Source: JBBAGC01 sp964491265 (lineage in GTDB: Bacteria > Spirochaetota > UBA4802 > UBA5550). Taken from it: DNA of 64,000 nt. The stretch spans positions 62,001-126,000 of the forward strand of contig CAZBFP010000004.1 of NCBI GenBank assembly GCA_964491265.1, in the 5' to 3' direction. The notes beneath the pieces were generated by a model. It saw only the letters and a program-made list of their open reading frames with translations. It was not told where the DNA came from and searched no databases. The translations under genes and the position numbers were made by a program. Shown piece after piece: positions 53,968 through 63,920 of the stretch. Positions within the stretch are counted from its first letter, which is position 1. Each line of letters starts with the position of its first letter.

Positions 53968-54176
53968 TGGCGTTCCTGCAAAAAGTAACTTATTTTGCCA
54001 CAGAGGCTCAGAGACACAGAGAAAGATGAACTAATTATACAGATATATGAAATCGTACATAAATATATTTACAATTTTTTGCAAATATGTATTATTGATT
54101 ACTAATTTCTATAAAATTCCGTACCTCTGTGACTCTGTGTCTCTGTGGCAGACTTTTTACAGTAGCGCCATTAATG
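53962..54176. mobile_element. MITE-like element between pyrD and hisC
   Basis: 215 bp with inverted ends CATTAATGGCG and CGCCATTAATG. Next inside are CTGCAAAAAGT / ACTTTTTACAG, then TGCCACAGAGGCTCAGAG / CTCTGTGTCTCTGTGGCA. It is an imperfect palindrome with an AT-rich centre and no coding capacity. Its left end overlaps the pyrD stop codon. Confidence 0.78.
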
Positions 54177-54235
54177 CTGCAGTATATGTTCTATAATAAT
54201 TCAGCAGTAAGCCTATTTTTAATACCGGAGCGGAA

Positions 54236-55291
54236 ATGAAATACTGGAATAAAACTCTTAAAGAGATGGATGAATATATGCCGGGGGAGCAGCCTGCCAA
54301 TATTGATGAGTTTATCAAGCTGAATACAAATGAGAACCCCTTCCCCCCGTCAGACTCGGTGTTCAAAGCAATAAACAGCTCCATTAATGGCAATCTGAGA
54401 AGATACCCTGATGCAAAGGCTTCGGGCGTAAGAGAGATTTTCGCATCACAGAACAGCCTTTCACCTGATAATGTTTTTGTCGGGAATGGTTCTGATGAAA
54501 TTTTCACACTCATATTCAGAGGATTCATTGAGAAGGAGGGACTGGCAGCATTCCCCTACCCATCATATTCTCTTTATGATACCCTGGCCCAGGGGAATGG
54601 TATTAAATACGAAAAAATTAATCTGGACAGTGATCTGAACCTGGATATGAACAGATTCCTTGAAAAAAAATATGACCTTGTAATTATAGCAAATCCCAAT
54701 AACCCCACAGGTACATACACAGATATATCTCATATAAAGGATTTCCTCAATTCCTACCAGGGACTCCTTGTTGTTGATGAGGCTTATATAGATTTTTACG
54801 GCGGCTCAGCCATTGGTCTGATCCATGAGTATGATAATGTCATTGTTACAAGATCATTTTCAAAATCCTATTCACTTGCAGGATTGCGGGTCGGCCTTGC
54901 TATTGCAGGGAAGGATATAATAAGAGGATTGTTTAAAATTAAAGATTCCTATAACATAGACTCATTAGCCCTTGCAGGGGCTGAAGCAGCTCTACTTGAT
55001 ACAAAATACTTTAACTACAGCATAAGAATGCTTACCAGTAATAAGGAATACCTGGAGGAGAGACTCCTTGACATGGGTTTCATAATTGTCCCTTCAAAGG
55101 CGAATTTTCTCTTTGTAAAACACAGTACCATTGATTCAAAAATAATTTTCGGGAAACTTAAAGAGAACAGAATCCTTGTGCGCTACTTCAGCGGCCCCAT
55201 ACAGTCAGATTATATCCGCATAACAATAGGTACAATGATGGAAATAAAAAAATTATGTTCAGTCATTGATTCTATATTGGCAGAAGAATAA
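54236..55291 (+). CDS. hisC: Histidinol-phosphate aminotransferase
   Basis: 351 residues, fold type I PLP enzyme. LNTNENPFPPSDSV, RRYPDAKASGVREIFA, FVGNGSDEIFTLIFRG, IIANPNNPTGTYTD, VVDEAYIDF and the PLP lysine in TRSFSKSYSLAGLRVGLA are all typical. It makes L-histidinol phosphate in histidine synthesis; related specificities are possible. Its 3' end overlaps the convergent lipoprotein gene by 20 bp. Confidence 0.93.
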   Translation: MKYWNKTLKEMDEYMPGEQPANIDEFIKLNTNENPFPPSDSVFKAINSSINGNLRRYPDAKASGVREIFASQNSLSPDNVFVGNGSDEIFTLIFRGFIEKEGLAAFPYPSYSLYDTLAQGNGIKYEKINLDSDLNLDMNRFLEKKYDLVIIANPNNPTGTYTDISHIKDFLNSYQGLLVVDEAYIDFYGGSAIGLIHEYDNVIVTRSFSKSYSLAGLRVGLAIAGKDIIRGLFKIKDSYNIDSLALAGAEAALLDTKYFNYSIRMLTSNKEYLEERLLDMGFIIVPSKANFLFVKHSTIDSKIIFGKLKENRILVRYFSGPIQSDYIRITIGTMMEIKKLCSVIDSILAEE

Positions 55292-55928
55292 TTTTCCCTT
55301 CACTGTTGGTAATTGTACTTCTCTGGTACATTTCGTTAACTGTAATTTTAGCCTCCCTGGCAAGAACCATATCCTCTTTCTTAATCCAGATGTTCACCTG
55401 CTGATTGATTCTCCCCTCTCTCCATTTGAAGCCTATAACAAGGCCGGCGATCTCCTGCTCATTCAGCATCCGCTCATAGCGGGATATTTCACTTATTACT
55501 GTTTCAACATTCTCTTTTATTAACTGAGTGGAAAACCTTCCATAATCAAGATTACTATCCTTTACTATCTCCACATCAAATCCGAAATAGAGCCGATCAG
55601 TGCGGTTTGACCTTTTATCAAAATAAAAGCCTGTGCTCTTTTTAGAAATATCAAACTCATGCTTTTCAGTAAGCATGGCAATTACTGAGAGAATAAAATT
55701 TTCATATTTATTCTGATAATAAGCCCCGTTTGTGGTATAGGTATTGATATTAACCAGATATTCTGAATACTTACTTTTAGCTTCAGCAGTATTCACCCTG
55801 ACATTCTCAAAAGGTTTATCATCAGAAGCAGAGATCTGCCCGCTCCCTGAAGCGCAGGATGTAAAAATAACCATTAAAATAAAAACCAGTAATAAAATAA
55901 ATCCTTTCCCGCAATAATTCTTATTCAT
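55272..55928 (-). CDS. Lipoprotein of unknown function
   Basis: 218 residues. Signal peptide with lipobox FTSC (Cys about 25), then a charged alpha/beta domain. I recognise no family. It follows the cyclic-nucleotide-domain protein gene by 19 bp on the same strand and may be co-transcribed with it. Confidence 0.75.
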   Translation of the reverse strand: MNKNYCGKGFILLLVFILMVIFTSCASGSGQISASDDKPFENVRVNTAEAKSKYSEYLVNINTYTTNGAYYQNKYENFILSVIAMLTEKHEFDISKKSTGFYFDKRSNRTDRLYFGFDVEIVKDSNLDYGRFSTQLIKENVETVISEISRYERMLNEQEIAGLVIGFKWREGRINQQVNIWIKKEDMVLAREAKITVNEMYQRSTITNSEGKIILLPI

Positions 55929-55947
55929 AACCCACCATGCTATATAT

Positions 55948-58422
55948 CTACTTTTTCATGAATTCAAAAAACTTCGCTATTTCAGGGGGATAATTCCCTG
56001 AAGCATCCTGATATTTTTTAAACTTTCTTTCGTATGCAGCTATATCCCTGACACTCACATTCTTATACCTGTTGGCATACTTGCTGAAAGCAGGCATCCC
56101 TTCGAGCTGTTCCCTGATGTCCATATTAAAAGGTATATGCTTAAAGAACATCTCCCTTACAACAGTATTCAGCTTCATTATCCCTTCTTTTTCATATGCC
56201 ACCCACATAACATAATCATCGGCGAACCTGTCCCTGTTTGTCCTGAGGCTTTTAAACCTCAATGCGATTTTTTCCTTTGCCTCCTGTGAAAGCTTGGTAT
56301 TCTTTTTATAGGTATTCACATAATCAAAATACTCCCCTGTAATTCCCCCTTCAATGGGATCAGCCCACATGGCGCCCTTAATTGATCTGCTCAACTCCCA
56401 CCTGTAGCAGGCAAAGGTATGCATAAGGCTCTTCTCAATATCACCCATAAAAAAAGCAGGTACAACTATTCTCCCTCTCGATCTTTTATTATTACCTGTC
56501 ATCTCCTGCCACAGCAATGTCTTTGTGCCGTAAATAGGGAGAATAATAATATAAGGAAGAATCTCCTCCTTAATTATTTCACGGGCGGAATCGAGTTTTA
56601 ATACTGTCTCCCTGTAAAAAAGAGAAAAATCAATATCCTTAATATTTTTTACTACAGAAGCGATACTGCTCTTTGACTGATATATCCCTTTGAAGCTACC
56701 CTTCATTATTTCAGATGTGAGTATGGGGAAAGCAGTAGCTGTACCCCCTGAACATACAGCAGCTGTGCTTGCAAGCCTCTGTTCTATTTCATGGAGGGTT
56801 TTGTTCAGGTTCTCCTCATTAGGATCAGAATCCCCCCCCCTTTTATTCGCATTTTTATCTTTTTTCTGATACTTATCCTGCTCTTTCAGAAATGCCTCAT
56901 ATGAAAGCCCCATCTCAGTAATACTCGGCTCCTCGTCACCAGCATAAATCCTGGATAGAAACTCATACTCTGTTAGTATGGGGATTTCGCTGCTCTTCTC
57001 CCGTATCCTGGCAAGATCATTAAGTTCAACCACCTGAAAAGGCTCAAGCATCTCATCATCAAGAAATCCGAAATTAAGCATAAGGCGTACAGCTTTAGGC
57101 ACAGAAGATTCTGTTTTTGTTCTTACATATACCTGTTTATAAAGATCCCAGTACATCTGGGAAATAAATCGTCTCACCTTCCTCCCTTCAGGCTCCGGGT
57201 TGAGAGGACTCTTCATTGTTTTAAAATCATTAAGGAGCTTCAGCATCTTATTCTGAAACTCCTTCTCTATCATGGAAAATTCAAATATCTGGTATATCGA
57301 TTTCTGCAGTCCGGTGCTTATTACAGAAGCCGCAGTAACAGGCGCGGAATCCTGCTGAAGATAATCACCCCGTTGTGTCTCTTCAGCCGTAGATGAAACA
57401 GGTGCAGAAACACCCGCAGCAGCAGTTATTAGATCTGAAAAACCGTTTTTTTCTCTAAGGGTTTTTCCGCAAAGATCTGTATAGATTTCATCAATTTTTT
57501 CAAACAGCTTTTTAAGATTCGGTGAAAAATCGGGCTGTATTCTATTTGAAAGACTCCAGTCCTGAAGCCCCCCCTTCCCTGCCAGATAAGCGCTCCAGCT
57601 CCCTTCACCATTAAAAAATTCATCATTTTTTAAGTTAATCTTATCAATTATATCATGAATATTTTCCAGTACAGCATTAAAGCACCCTGTAATCACGGAA
57701 AACATAGAAACAGACATATTAATATCACCTTTAAAAAGATGGACCAGAATCTGGGGATTCGCCTTTAACAGGCCCTTAACAAGATCAAGATACTCCTGCC
57801 CTATAACATCATATATCAGTTTACTGCTGTAATTCTTTTTTAAGATTTTCCCCTTATCCTCAACTAAAAAATCTATCCCTGCCTGCTGAGGCATAACCCC
57901 TTTCCCGGCAGAAAAGGCTTCATAGAGAGTTTCTGAATTTGTATTCATCCGCTCAGTACCGTTATTTGATGAAAGCTGATGATAAAGAATCATAAGATTA
58001 TCATCAACCTGGCACATCCTCGTATAAAGAGCAGCAGCCTTTTTTAGCTGATTCTGAGACTGCATAAAAAGATTAAAAAGCTGTCTCAGCATATTGATCG
58101 ATCCAGGCACATCCCGTTCCGCAATCCCGGTAAATCCTTCAGGCGACAGAGGATACTCTACAATTTTGCAGGGGCTTATTGCCCGGATAGACTTTGTGTA
58201 CGGGGATGTGAGAAGATCTGAAAAGCCCATAAGCATGACCTTCCCTTTTAAGGTACAGACCCTTACAGATTTATCAATTATTATTTCATCATCAAGACCG
58301 AGGTATTCACGCGGTGAAGAAAGTATCTCAATCTCCCCCTCCCCCATAAGATAAATCCTTTCAGGCATACCACCCTGAACAAAAAGGACATCGCCGCTTT
58401 TAAGAGATCTGCTTTCAGGCAT
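55948..58422 (-). CDS. Large protein with N-terminal cyclic-nucleotide-binding-like domain
   Basis: 824 residues. Residues 5-125 resemble a CAP_ED/cNMP-binding beta-roll: LKSGDVLFVQGGMPERIYLM then GEGEIEIL, and MLMGFSDLLTSPYTKSIRAI. The phosphate-binding R-x-A-T is not clear, so the nucleotide may not bind. The rest is a long, mostly helical region of unknown function with a charged, Asn/Lys-rich linker near 525. No membrane segments. Confidence 0.7.
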   Translation of the reverse strand: MPESRSLKSGDVLFVQGGMPERIYLMGEGEIEILSSPREYLGLDDEIIIDKSVRVCTLKGKVMLMGFSDLLTSPYTKSIRAISPCKIVEYPLSPEGFTGIAERDVPGSINMLRQLFNLFMQSQNQLKKAAALYTRMCQVDDNLMILYHQLSSNNGTERMNTNSETLYEAFSAGKGVMPQQAGIDFLVEDKGKILKKNYSSKLIYDVIGQEYLDLVKGLLKANPQILVHLFKGDINMSVSMFSVITGCFNAVLENIHDIIDKINLKNDEFFNGEGSWSAYLAGKGGLQDWSLSNRIQPDFSPNLKKLFEKIDEIYTDLCGKTLREKNGFSDLITAAAGVSAPVSSTAEETQRGDYLQQDSAPVTAASVISTGLQKSIYQIFEFSMIEKEFQNKMLKLLNDFKTMKSPLNPEPEGRKVRRFISQMYWDLYKQVYVRTKTESSVPKAVRLMLNFGFLDDEMLEPFQVVELNDLARIREKSSEIPILTEYEFLSRIYAGDEEPSITEMGLSYEAFLKEQDKYQKKDKNANKRGGDSDPNEENLNKTLHEIEQRLASTAAVCSGGTATAFPILTSEIMKGSFKGIYQSKSSIASVVKNIKDIDFSLFYRETVLKLDSAREIIKEEILPYIIILPIYGTKTLLWQEMTGNNKRSRGRIVVPAFFMGDIEKSLMHTFACYRWELSRSIKGAMWADPIEGGITGEYFDYVNTYKKNTKLSQEAKEKIALRFKSLRTNRDRFADDYVMWVAYEKEGIMKLNTVVREMFFKHIPFNMDIREQLEGMPAFSKYANRYKNVSVRDIAAYERKFKKYQDASGNYPPEIAKFFEFMKK

Positions 58423-58536
58423 TAGATTAAGGCCCCCTGAATCGAATTGAAGTTTATTAAACAGTGTAGATTATATATGATACCGTGGAGTATTACAATA
58501 AAAAAATAAATAATTATTAAATACCGCATTTACCGG

Positions 58537-58902
58537 TTATACTTTTTTTTCTCTGATATTATTAAGGTATTCATCCCATTCAAGGGGGAGCAAATACTTT
58601 TTTTTATTATTACACTCTTTACATGCAGGGACAAGATTAATTTTTTCCGATTTCCCCCCTCTGGCAAGGGGTATTTTGTGATCCATTGTAAGTTCTGCCG
58701 GCTTAAAGACCATTCCGCAATAGTAGCATAGGCCATCAGCAATCCGGGCTCTCCACCATGGGGTATTACGTAAATCCCTGGCTTTCTGCTTCTCTTTTAC
58801 CAGGTCAGATTCTGCATCAAAAAAAGAGGGCTGCTGCTTTATCCCCTCTCTTCTCTCCCTTTTCCGGTTGAGGTTTCGGTCTTTATAAGACATAATCATC
58901 AC
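58537..58902 (-). CDS. HNH-endonuclease-domain protein
   Basis: 121 residues. A basic N-terminus is followed by DGLCYYCGMVFKPAELTMDH then KIPLARGGKSEKINLVPACK and ECNNKK, an HNH motif with two zinc CxxC pairs. It overlaps the fmt stop in ATGA fashion, so it is part of the def-fmt unit. Whether it is a nuclease in vivo is unknown; many such short HNH proteins are uncharacterised. Confidence 0.82.
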   Translation of the reverse strand: MMIMSYKDRNLNRKRERREGIKQQPSFFDAESDLVKEKQKARDLRNTPWWRARIADGLCYYCGMVFKPAELTMDHKIPLARGGKSEKINLVPACKECNNKKKYLLPLEWDEYLNNIREKKV

Positions 58903-59834
58903 TCAAATCTTTCACCGCTCTCAATTCTGTAGCCGTTAATAAAAGCAGACCCATCCATAATTTTCCTGTTCTCCGGCTGTATTAAAAGTATCTCAATAAT
59001 CCCCTCACCTGTACCGGCAAGAAGGCGCTTTTTCTGGAACCGGAAAACTTCACCAGGGGCTGGGATATATCCCGGATCCTCGTTAAACAGAGATGTTCTC
59101 CACACCTTAATATTCATACCTTTAAATGTAGTCCATGCCGCAGGCTTAGGATTAAGGCCCCGAACCAGATTATGTATTGCAGATGCTTTTTCACCCCAGT
59201 TTATATGCGCAGCAGCTCTGTCGATTTTACCGCAATAAGTGGCCTCTTCATGATTCTGAGGCTTAGTCTTTGCTTCGCCTGATGCAAGAAGTTCTATAGA
59301 TTTAATCAGCAGATCAGCACCCATTGGCAGAACCTTTTCGTAAAGTTCCTCTGCTGTAATATTCTCATCAATAATCAGTTTCTCCTGCAGAACAATATCA
59401 CCTGCGTCAAGATCTTTGTTTATCATCTGAACTGTAACACCGCTGACCTTTTCACCATTGATCAGCGCCCATTGAACAGGCGCAGCTCCCCGATATTTGG
59501 GCAGAAGCGAAGGGTGAAGATTGATGGTGCCTAAAGGGGGAAGAGAAAAGACCTTTTCCGGAATCAGTTTGCCGTATGCAACAACAACAAATATATCTGC
59601 ATTATAACTTTCTATGGCGCTCTGGAACTCAGGATCTTTCAAAGAAGCAGGCTGGAGAACAGGTATATCCATACAGCAGGCTGTTTCCTTTGCTGAACAG
59701 TACCGAATCCCCCTGTTTCTGCCGCACTCCTTATCTTCAGGTGCAACAAGAAAAACAATCTCAAATTTTTCGCAGAGCTTCTCAAGGGCATATGAAGCGA
59801 TGTCAGGGGTTCCAAAAAATCCGATTCTTATCAT
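58899..59834 (-). CDS. fmt: Methionyl-tRNA formyltransferase
   Basis: 311 residues. IGFFGTPDIASYALEKL, NLHPSLLPKYRGAAPVQWAL (SLLPKYRG formyl-THF loop) and the LRGLNPKPAAWTTFKG C-terminal OB-domain motif are typical. It formylates initiator Met-tRNA. Its start overlaps def by 4 bp. Confidence 0.96.
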   Translation of the reverse strand: MIRIGFFGTPDIASYALEKLCEKFEIVFLVAPEDKECGRNRGIRYCSAKETACCMDIPVLQPASLKDPEFQSAIESYNADIFVVVAYGKLIPEKVFSLPPLGTINLHPSLLPKYRGAAPVQWALINGEKVSGVTVQMINKDLDAGDIVLQEKLIIDENITAEELYEKVLPMGADLLIKSIELLASGEAKTKPQNHEEATYCGKIDRAAAHINWGEKASAIHNLVRGLNPKPAAWTTFKGMNIKVWRTSLFNEDPGYIPAPGEVFRFQKKRLLAGTGEGIIEILLIQPENRKIMDGSAFINGYRIESGERFE

Positions 59835-60334
59835 TTATTCATCTTCCTGATTTTTTTTAATGCGGGCCTCAGTTCATCTCTAATATACTTTTCGATTCTA
59901 TCAACGAAAAGAATACCGTCAAGATGATCAAGTTCGTGCTGAAGCACTCTGGCAAAAAGCCCCTCTGCTTCGAACTCTATCTCTTTCCCATCCCGTGTAT
60001 ACCCGGAAATCAATATCTCTACAGGCCGTACAACCTCTTCATATACCCCGGGTAGAGAAAGACACCCCTCATCAAAGGGCTCTTTCAGGGAGGACCGTTC
60101 CTTAATGACCGGATTAACAAGAGCCAGTTTGCCGTTTAGCCCCTCTCCGGTATCTATAACTATTATTCTTTTACCAAGATCAACCTGGGGAGCGGCAAGT
60201 CCTATACCTGACTCCCTGTACATTACCTCAAACATATTATCAATAACGGAAACTACATTTCCGTCTATATTCTCAACTTCCTGAGCAACGCTCGAAAGGG
60301 TTTCATTTCCATAATAAACAAGTCTATATGACAT
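59831..60334 (-). CDS. def: Peptide deformylase
   Basis: 167 residues from ATG 60334 (MSYRLVYYGNETL), preceded by GAGG; an in-frame GTG at 60346 was rejected. Motif 1 GIGLAAPQVD, motif 2 DEGCLSLPG with the metal-binding Cys, motif 3 LQHELDHLDG with metal-binding His residues and catalytic Glu. It removes the N-formyl group from nascent proteins. First gene of def-fmt-HNH. Confidence 0.96.
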   Translation of the reverse strand: MSYRLVYYGNETLSSVAQEVENIDGNVVSVIDNMFEVMYRESGIGLAAPQVDLGKRIIVIDTGEGLNGKLALVNPVIKERSSLKEPFDEGCLSLPGVYEEVVRPVEILISGYTRDGKEIEFEAEGLFARVLQHELDHLDGILFVDRIEKYIRDELRPALKKIRKMNK

Positions 60335-60700
60335 CTTAAACCTCACAACTGGCGGAAAATAAAAAGAATCCCCCTTTGAATCACTGTAAAACTCTTACTA
60401 TATAATAGTCCTGAAAATCCTCTATGGTTACATCATCGCAAGCATATTCACTGAATTTATCCGGATTATAACCAGTATAATTAATACAGGAATTATCAAA
60501 AAGTGGAAATTCTACTTATTTATAACTATATTAAAATTCGTTTTAATGACGTCAAGTAGAAAGTTAAGAAACACTATTATCAGAAAACATAGGAAGATAT
60601 GAATTATTATTGCTTTTTCCCTGATATTATATGTCTATTATTATCAATATTATTCGTAAATCAGTGTTTATTCCTTAACTTGTATTAGAAATAAAATGTT

Positions 60701-60737
60701 TTAATATCCCCGCCGCCGTAGGCGGCGGGGATATTAA
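60701..60737. repeat. GC-rich hairpin repeat, copy 4 of 4
   Basis: TTAATATCCCCGCCGCC-GTA-GGCGGCGGGGATATTAA, a perfect 17-bp stem with a 3-base loop. It lies in the 493-bp divergent gap 60335-60827 between def and the P83/100 gene. The remainder is AT-rich with no clear promoter boxes. Confidence 0.87.
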
Positions 60738-60827
60738 AAACATCATTATTGCACTAAAAAATATCTTAAGGGATAATTACTGTTCATAAATACAGCTGAC
60801 TTTGCAGGCTTTAACCCGGAGAAAACT

Positions 60828-62585
60828 ATGAAAAAATTGTATGCACTTATTATAATTATAATCGCTTCAATCTCCCTATCCTGGGCCCTTGAGGTTGATG
60901 TTGATGAGATACTCAAATCACGAAGAGTAAATTTTACTAATTATGCCGGCCCCCAGAGAGGAGCAGACACTGTCCGGGAAATAAGGAGTATCGGCAGTCA
61001 TCTGGCCAGGGGCTCCAGATCTGCAGGGTTTAACGAATATTTCAGATACCACATGAAATATTCCATACTGCGCGCCCTATCTGATGAAAATGAGGGGAAA
61101 TACTCTGCTGACATCTTCTTTATAGATAGAGATGCACGGGTTGACCATATCAGAAATGTACGGAGAATTATATCATCATACCTGGTAAACATGTATAGAT
61201 ATTCTACAAGGGACGCAGATACCCTGGCCCTCTTTCTAACCTACTACAATGCGGTTTACAGAGGGGATATGGATTACCTGAAAAAGAACTATAAGAGTGC
61301 AGTTATGCGGCATATAACAGCCGCAAATGCAGGGATAGCTACCGACTACCGTCAATGGCCGGGGAGAACAGCAATGCTAATACCCTTAACATCCGATTCC
61401 AAAAGGGAAAAGCTGAGAAGTATTGACCCCTTTACCATTTCGGACCGACGGGTAATTGATGAGGTTAAAAAAGATGATGGGAGCCTGGAAGTAAGAAAGC
61501 AGATGACTCAGATGAAAGAGGAAACTCTTGAGGATGAAAAAGAAAGAATTGAAGCAGAAAAAAAGGAGCTGGAAAAAAGAAAAACTGAAGAGCGGATAAG
61601 AGAGCAGAAGCTCCAGGAGGAGCAGAAGCGTAGAGAAGCGGAAAAAGGTACTCTTCAAAAAGAGGAGCAGCGACTAATCACTGAAAAATCTGAGGCTGAA
61701 AAAATAGATGACCCGGTTAAACGCGAAGAAGAGAAGCAGAGGATTGCCCGTGAAGAGGAGGCTTTAAAGAAAAAAGTTGAGGATCTCAAAAAGCAGGAGG
61801 CAAGGCAGGAAGATGAGATGGCTATCATTACAGCGGATAAAATCTCCACAACTGAGAAAGAAGAGATCCTGAAAAAAGAGGAAGAGGCCTTAACAGAAAA
61901 AGAGAAACTTCTTGAAGAGGAGAAAAAGGAAATCGCTCAGGAGGAAGCTCAGAAAAAAGATGATTCTGCAGTAACAACCGATAAGGAAATTCAGCAGAAG
62001 CAGGAGGAGCTTCGCCTTAAAGAGGAGGAGCTTGACAAAAGAGAGGACCAGCTGAAATCAGATACAGCTGATAAAAATATATACGCACTTAAACTATTTT
62101 ATCTTAAAATAAAGGATTACATTGACGGCGGACATTACAATAACGAACTGTTCATGATCAATCCCGCCACACAAAAAATTGAATTCAAATCACCTGTAAC
62201 TAACATATGCGGAAGAAGATATGATATTTTTTCGGGAGGAATAGTTGTTATTACCCACAGGGGTGACCATAAGAGAGGACACAATCTTACACTTATTGAC
62301 AGAAACACCCTGACAGTAACAAAAACCGGAAATGAAGATATTTTCTGGAGAAGTTTTATTGAAATTAGGGGCCAGAATATTTATGCAATCACTAAAAAAG
62401 GGGAGAAGTACTATCTTGGCAGATTCAACTCCAGCCTTGAGCTTGAAGCTGAATCGAAACAGGAGGTAAACCAGGATTCATTCATAACTTTTTTTGAAGA
62501 TACAATCTTTATCAACAGGGCGGATAAAACCATAATGGTTCTCAAACGGGATGACCTCTCATATATGGCAGAGATCAAACCGTGA
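60828..62585 (+). CDS. P83/100-family protein
   Basis: 585 residues with a signal peptide (MKKLYALIIIIIASISLSWA). An N-terminal helical domain (about 25-210) precedes a very charged coiled coil (about 215-415, repeated EEEKKE/REEEKQRI runs) and a C-terminal beta-rich domain. The same three-part layout is known for the Borrelia P83/100 antigen family, found mainly in spirochaetes. Likely periplasmic. It ends 4 bp before the convergent OmpA-family gene. Confidence 0.85.
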   Translation: MKKLYALIIIIIASISLSWALEVDVDEILKSRRVNFTNYAGPQRGADTVREIRSIGSHLARGSRSAGFNEYFRYHMKYSILRALSDENEGKYSADIFFIDRDARVDHIRNVRRIISSYLVNMYRYSTRDADTLALFLTYYNAVYRGDMDYLKKNYKSAVMRHITAANAGIATDYRQWPGRTAMLIPLTSDSKREKLRSIDPFTISDRRVIDEVKKDDGSLEVRKQMTQMKEETLEDEKERIEAEKKELEKRKTEERIREQKLQEEQKRREAEKGTLQKEEQRLITEKSEAEKIDDPVKREEEKQRIAREEEALKKKVEDLKKQEARQEDEMAIITADKISTTEKEEILKKEEEALTEKEKLLEEEKKEIAQEEAQKKDDSAVTTDKEIQQKQEELRLKEEELDKREDQLKSDTADKNIYALKLFYLKIKDYIDGGHYNNELFMINPATQKIEFKSPVTNICGRRYDIFSGGIVVITHRGDHKRGHNLTLIDRNTLTVTKTGNEDIFWRSFIEIRGQNIYAITKKGEKYYLGRFNSSLELEAESKQEVNQDSFITFFEDTIFINRADKTIMVLKRDDLSYMAEIKP

Positions 62586-62589
62586 TAAA

Positions 62590-63774
62590 TCAATTAAGCT
62601 TGATAATAATTTCTACACGCCGGTTTTTCTGACGCCCCTCTTTTGTTGTATTGTCAGCTACCGGCTTATCCTGTCCAAAACCTTTGAATGAAAATTTATC
62701 ATGGCCCAGATGTGATTTCAGTACCTCAGAAACACTTCTGGCCCTTTTCTCAGAAAGGCCCTTATTATATCCCCTGTTCCCCACATTGTCAGTATGTCCC
62801 TCAACAATAATCTCTCTGTCAGGATATTTTTTCTTCACTATTTCTGCGATCTTATCAAGTTTCTCCCTTGTGTCACTTCGTATACTGTAGGAGTCAAAAT
62901 CGAAGAGAAGATCACCCATTGTTACAACAACCCCCCTCTCCTCTGATTCCACATCAACACCCTGGGGGAGTGATTTTTTCATATCCGCAATATCCTTCGC
63001 CTTATCATTTTCCTTAACATTTGGGAAAACATTATTCTCAGTCTCAATTGCCATCTGAAATTCAACACTGCTTAAACTCCGGTTGGGTCCCCGGAAAATA
63101 AATGCTATCCTGTAAAGATCGCGGATATCCGCAGGCCTGTTGTTTGTTGTATCCCAGTATATGACCCCCTTATTATGCCCGGCAATTTTCACAGGGAAAT
63201 CTGATGGATAGGCGGATCCTCCAAGATCCATGTTTATTGTATAAATATAATCGATAACAGCAATTTCAAGGCCCTTCTGATTTACAACTTTTGAAAGGGT
63301 ATATTCAACCGGAAAGGTAAGCTTAAATGGACGGGAAAAGTTATTAATTACCAGTTCCCCGTCAGCTTTCCAGCTTTCATTAATTTCAACATTCTTTTCA
63401 GGGAAAGTAGGTATATGACGGAGATTCGGCATATAGTCGCGGCCTTCTACTATAAATTTACCGGATGGCTCTATATAAAAATCAACAGGGTACTTTTCTC
63501 TCTGTTTAAAAACAGATTCACGCTCATCTTTCTCATACATGGTAAAAATACCGTTTACAGAATTAATTTCCCCCTTCTTTCCGGTTGAGGTGATATCTAT
63601 AATATTCCTTTCATCATAAACCCTGGTAAGCCGGGCATTTACGTAATAGTTTATTCTTGCGGTTTTTACAATTTCAAAACTTTCATCTGCTGAAATATCC
63701 CATCTCAGTACCAGTGCATATAAAGAATTTACGGAAAACAGAAGCAACATGAATGCTATAATTGTTCTTTTCAT
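62590..63774 (-). CDS. OmpA-family peptidoglycan-associated protein
   Basis: 394 residues. Signal peptide, a beta-rich region (about 25-260) with no clear family, then a C-terminal OmpA domain: LLFDFDSYSIRSDTREKLDK, VEGHTDNVGNRGYNKGLSEK, RARSVSEVL and KNRRVEIII. The Asp of GHTDNVG and the Arg of NRRVEI bind diaminopimelate of peptidoglycan. It probably ties the outer membrane or a surface complex to the cell wall. Confidence 0.92.
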   Translation of the reverse strand: MKRTIIAFMLLLFSVNSLYALVLRWDISADESFEIVKTARINYYVNARLTRVYDERNIIDITSTGKKGEINSVNGIFTMYEKDERESVFKQREKYPVDFYIEPSGKFIVEGRDYMPNLRHIPTFPEKNVEINESWKADGELVINNFSRPFKLTFPVEYTLSKVVNQKGLEIAVIDYIYTINMDLGGSAYPSDFPVKIAGHNKGVIYWDTTNNRPADIRDLYRIAFIFRGPNRSLSSVEFQMAIETENNVFPNVKENDKAKDIADMKKSLPQGVDVESEERGVVVTMGDLLFDFDSYSIRSDTREKLDKIAEIVKKKYPDREIIVEGHTDNVGNRGYNKGLSEKRARSVSEVLKSHLGHDKFSFKGFGQDKPVADNTTKEGRQKNRRVEIIIKLN

Positions 63775-63920
63775 AATTAATCTCCGGGAGAGACCTTCTC
63801 CTGTCTAATCTATCGGCATATTATGTCATATAGTTTAGAATTTTTTCTAATCAGACATAGCTGCACTAATAACTTAACAGAAAAAAGAGCTTGAGAAAAA
63901 TAAAAATAAAATATTCCAGC

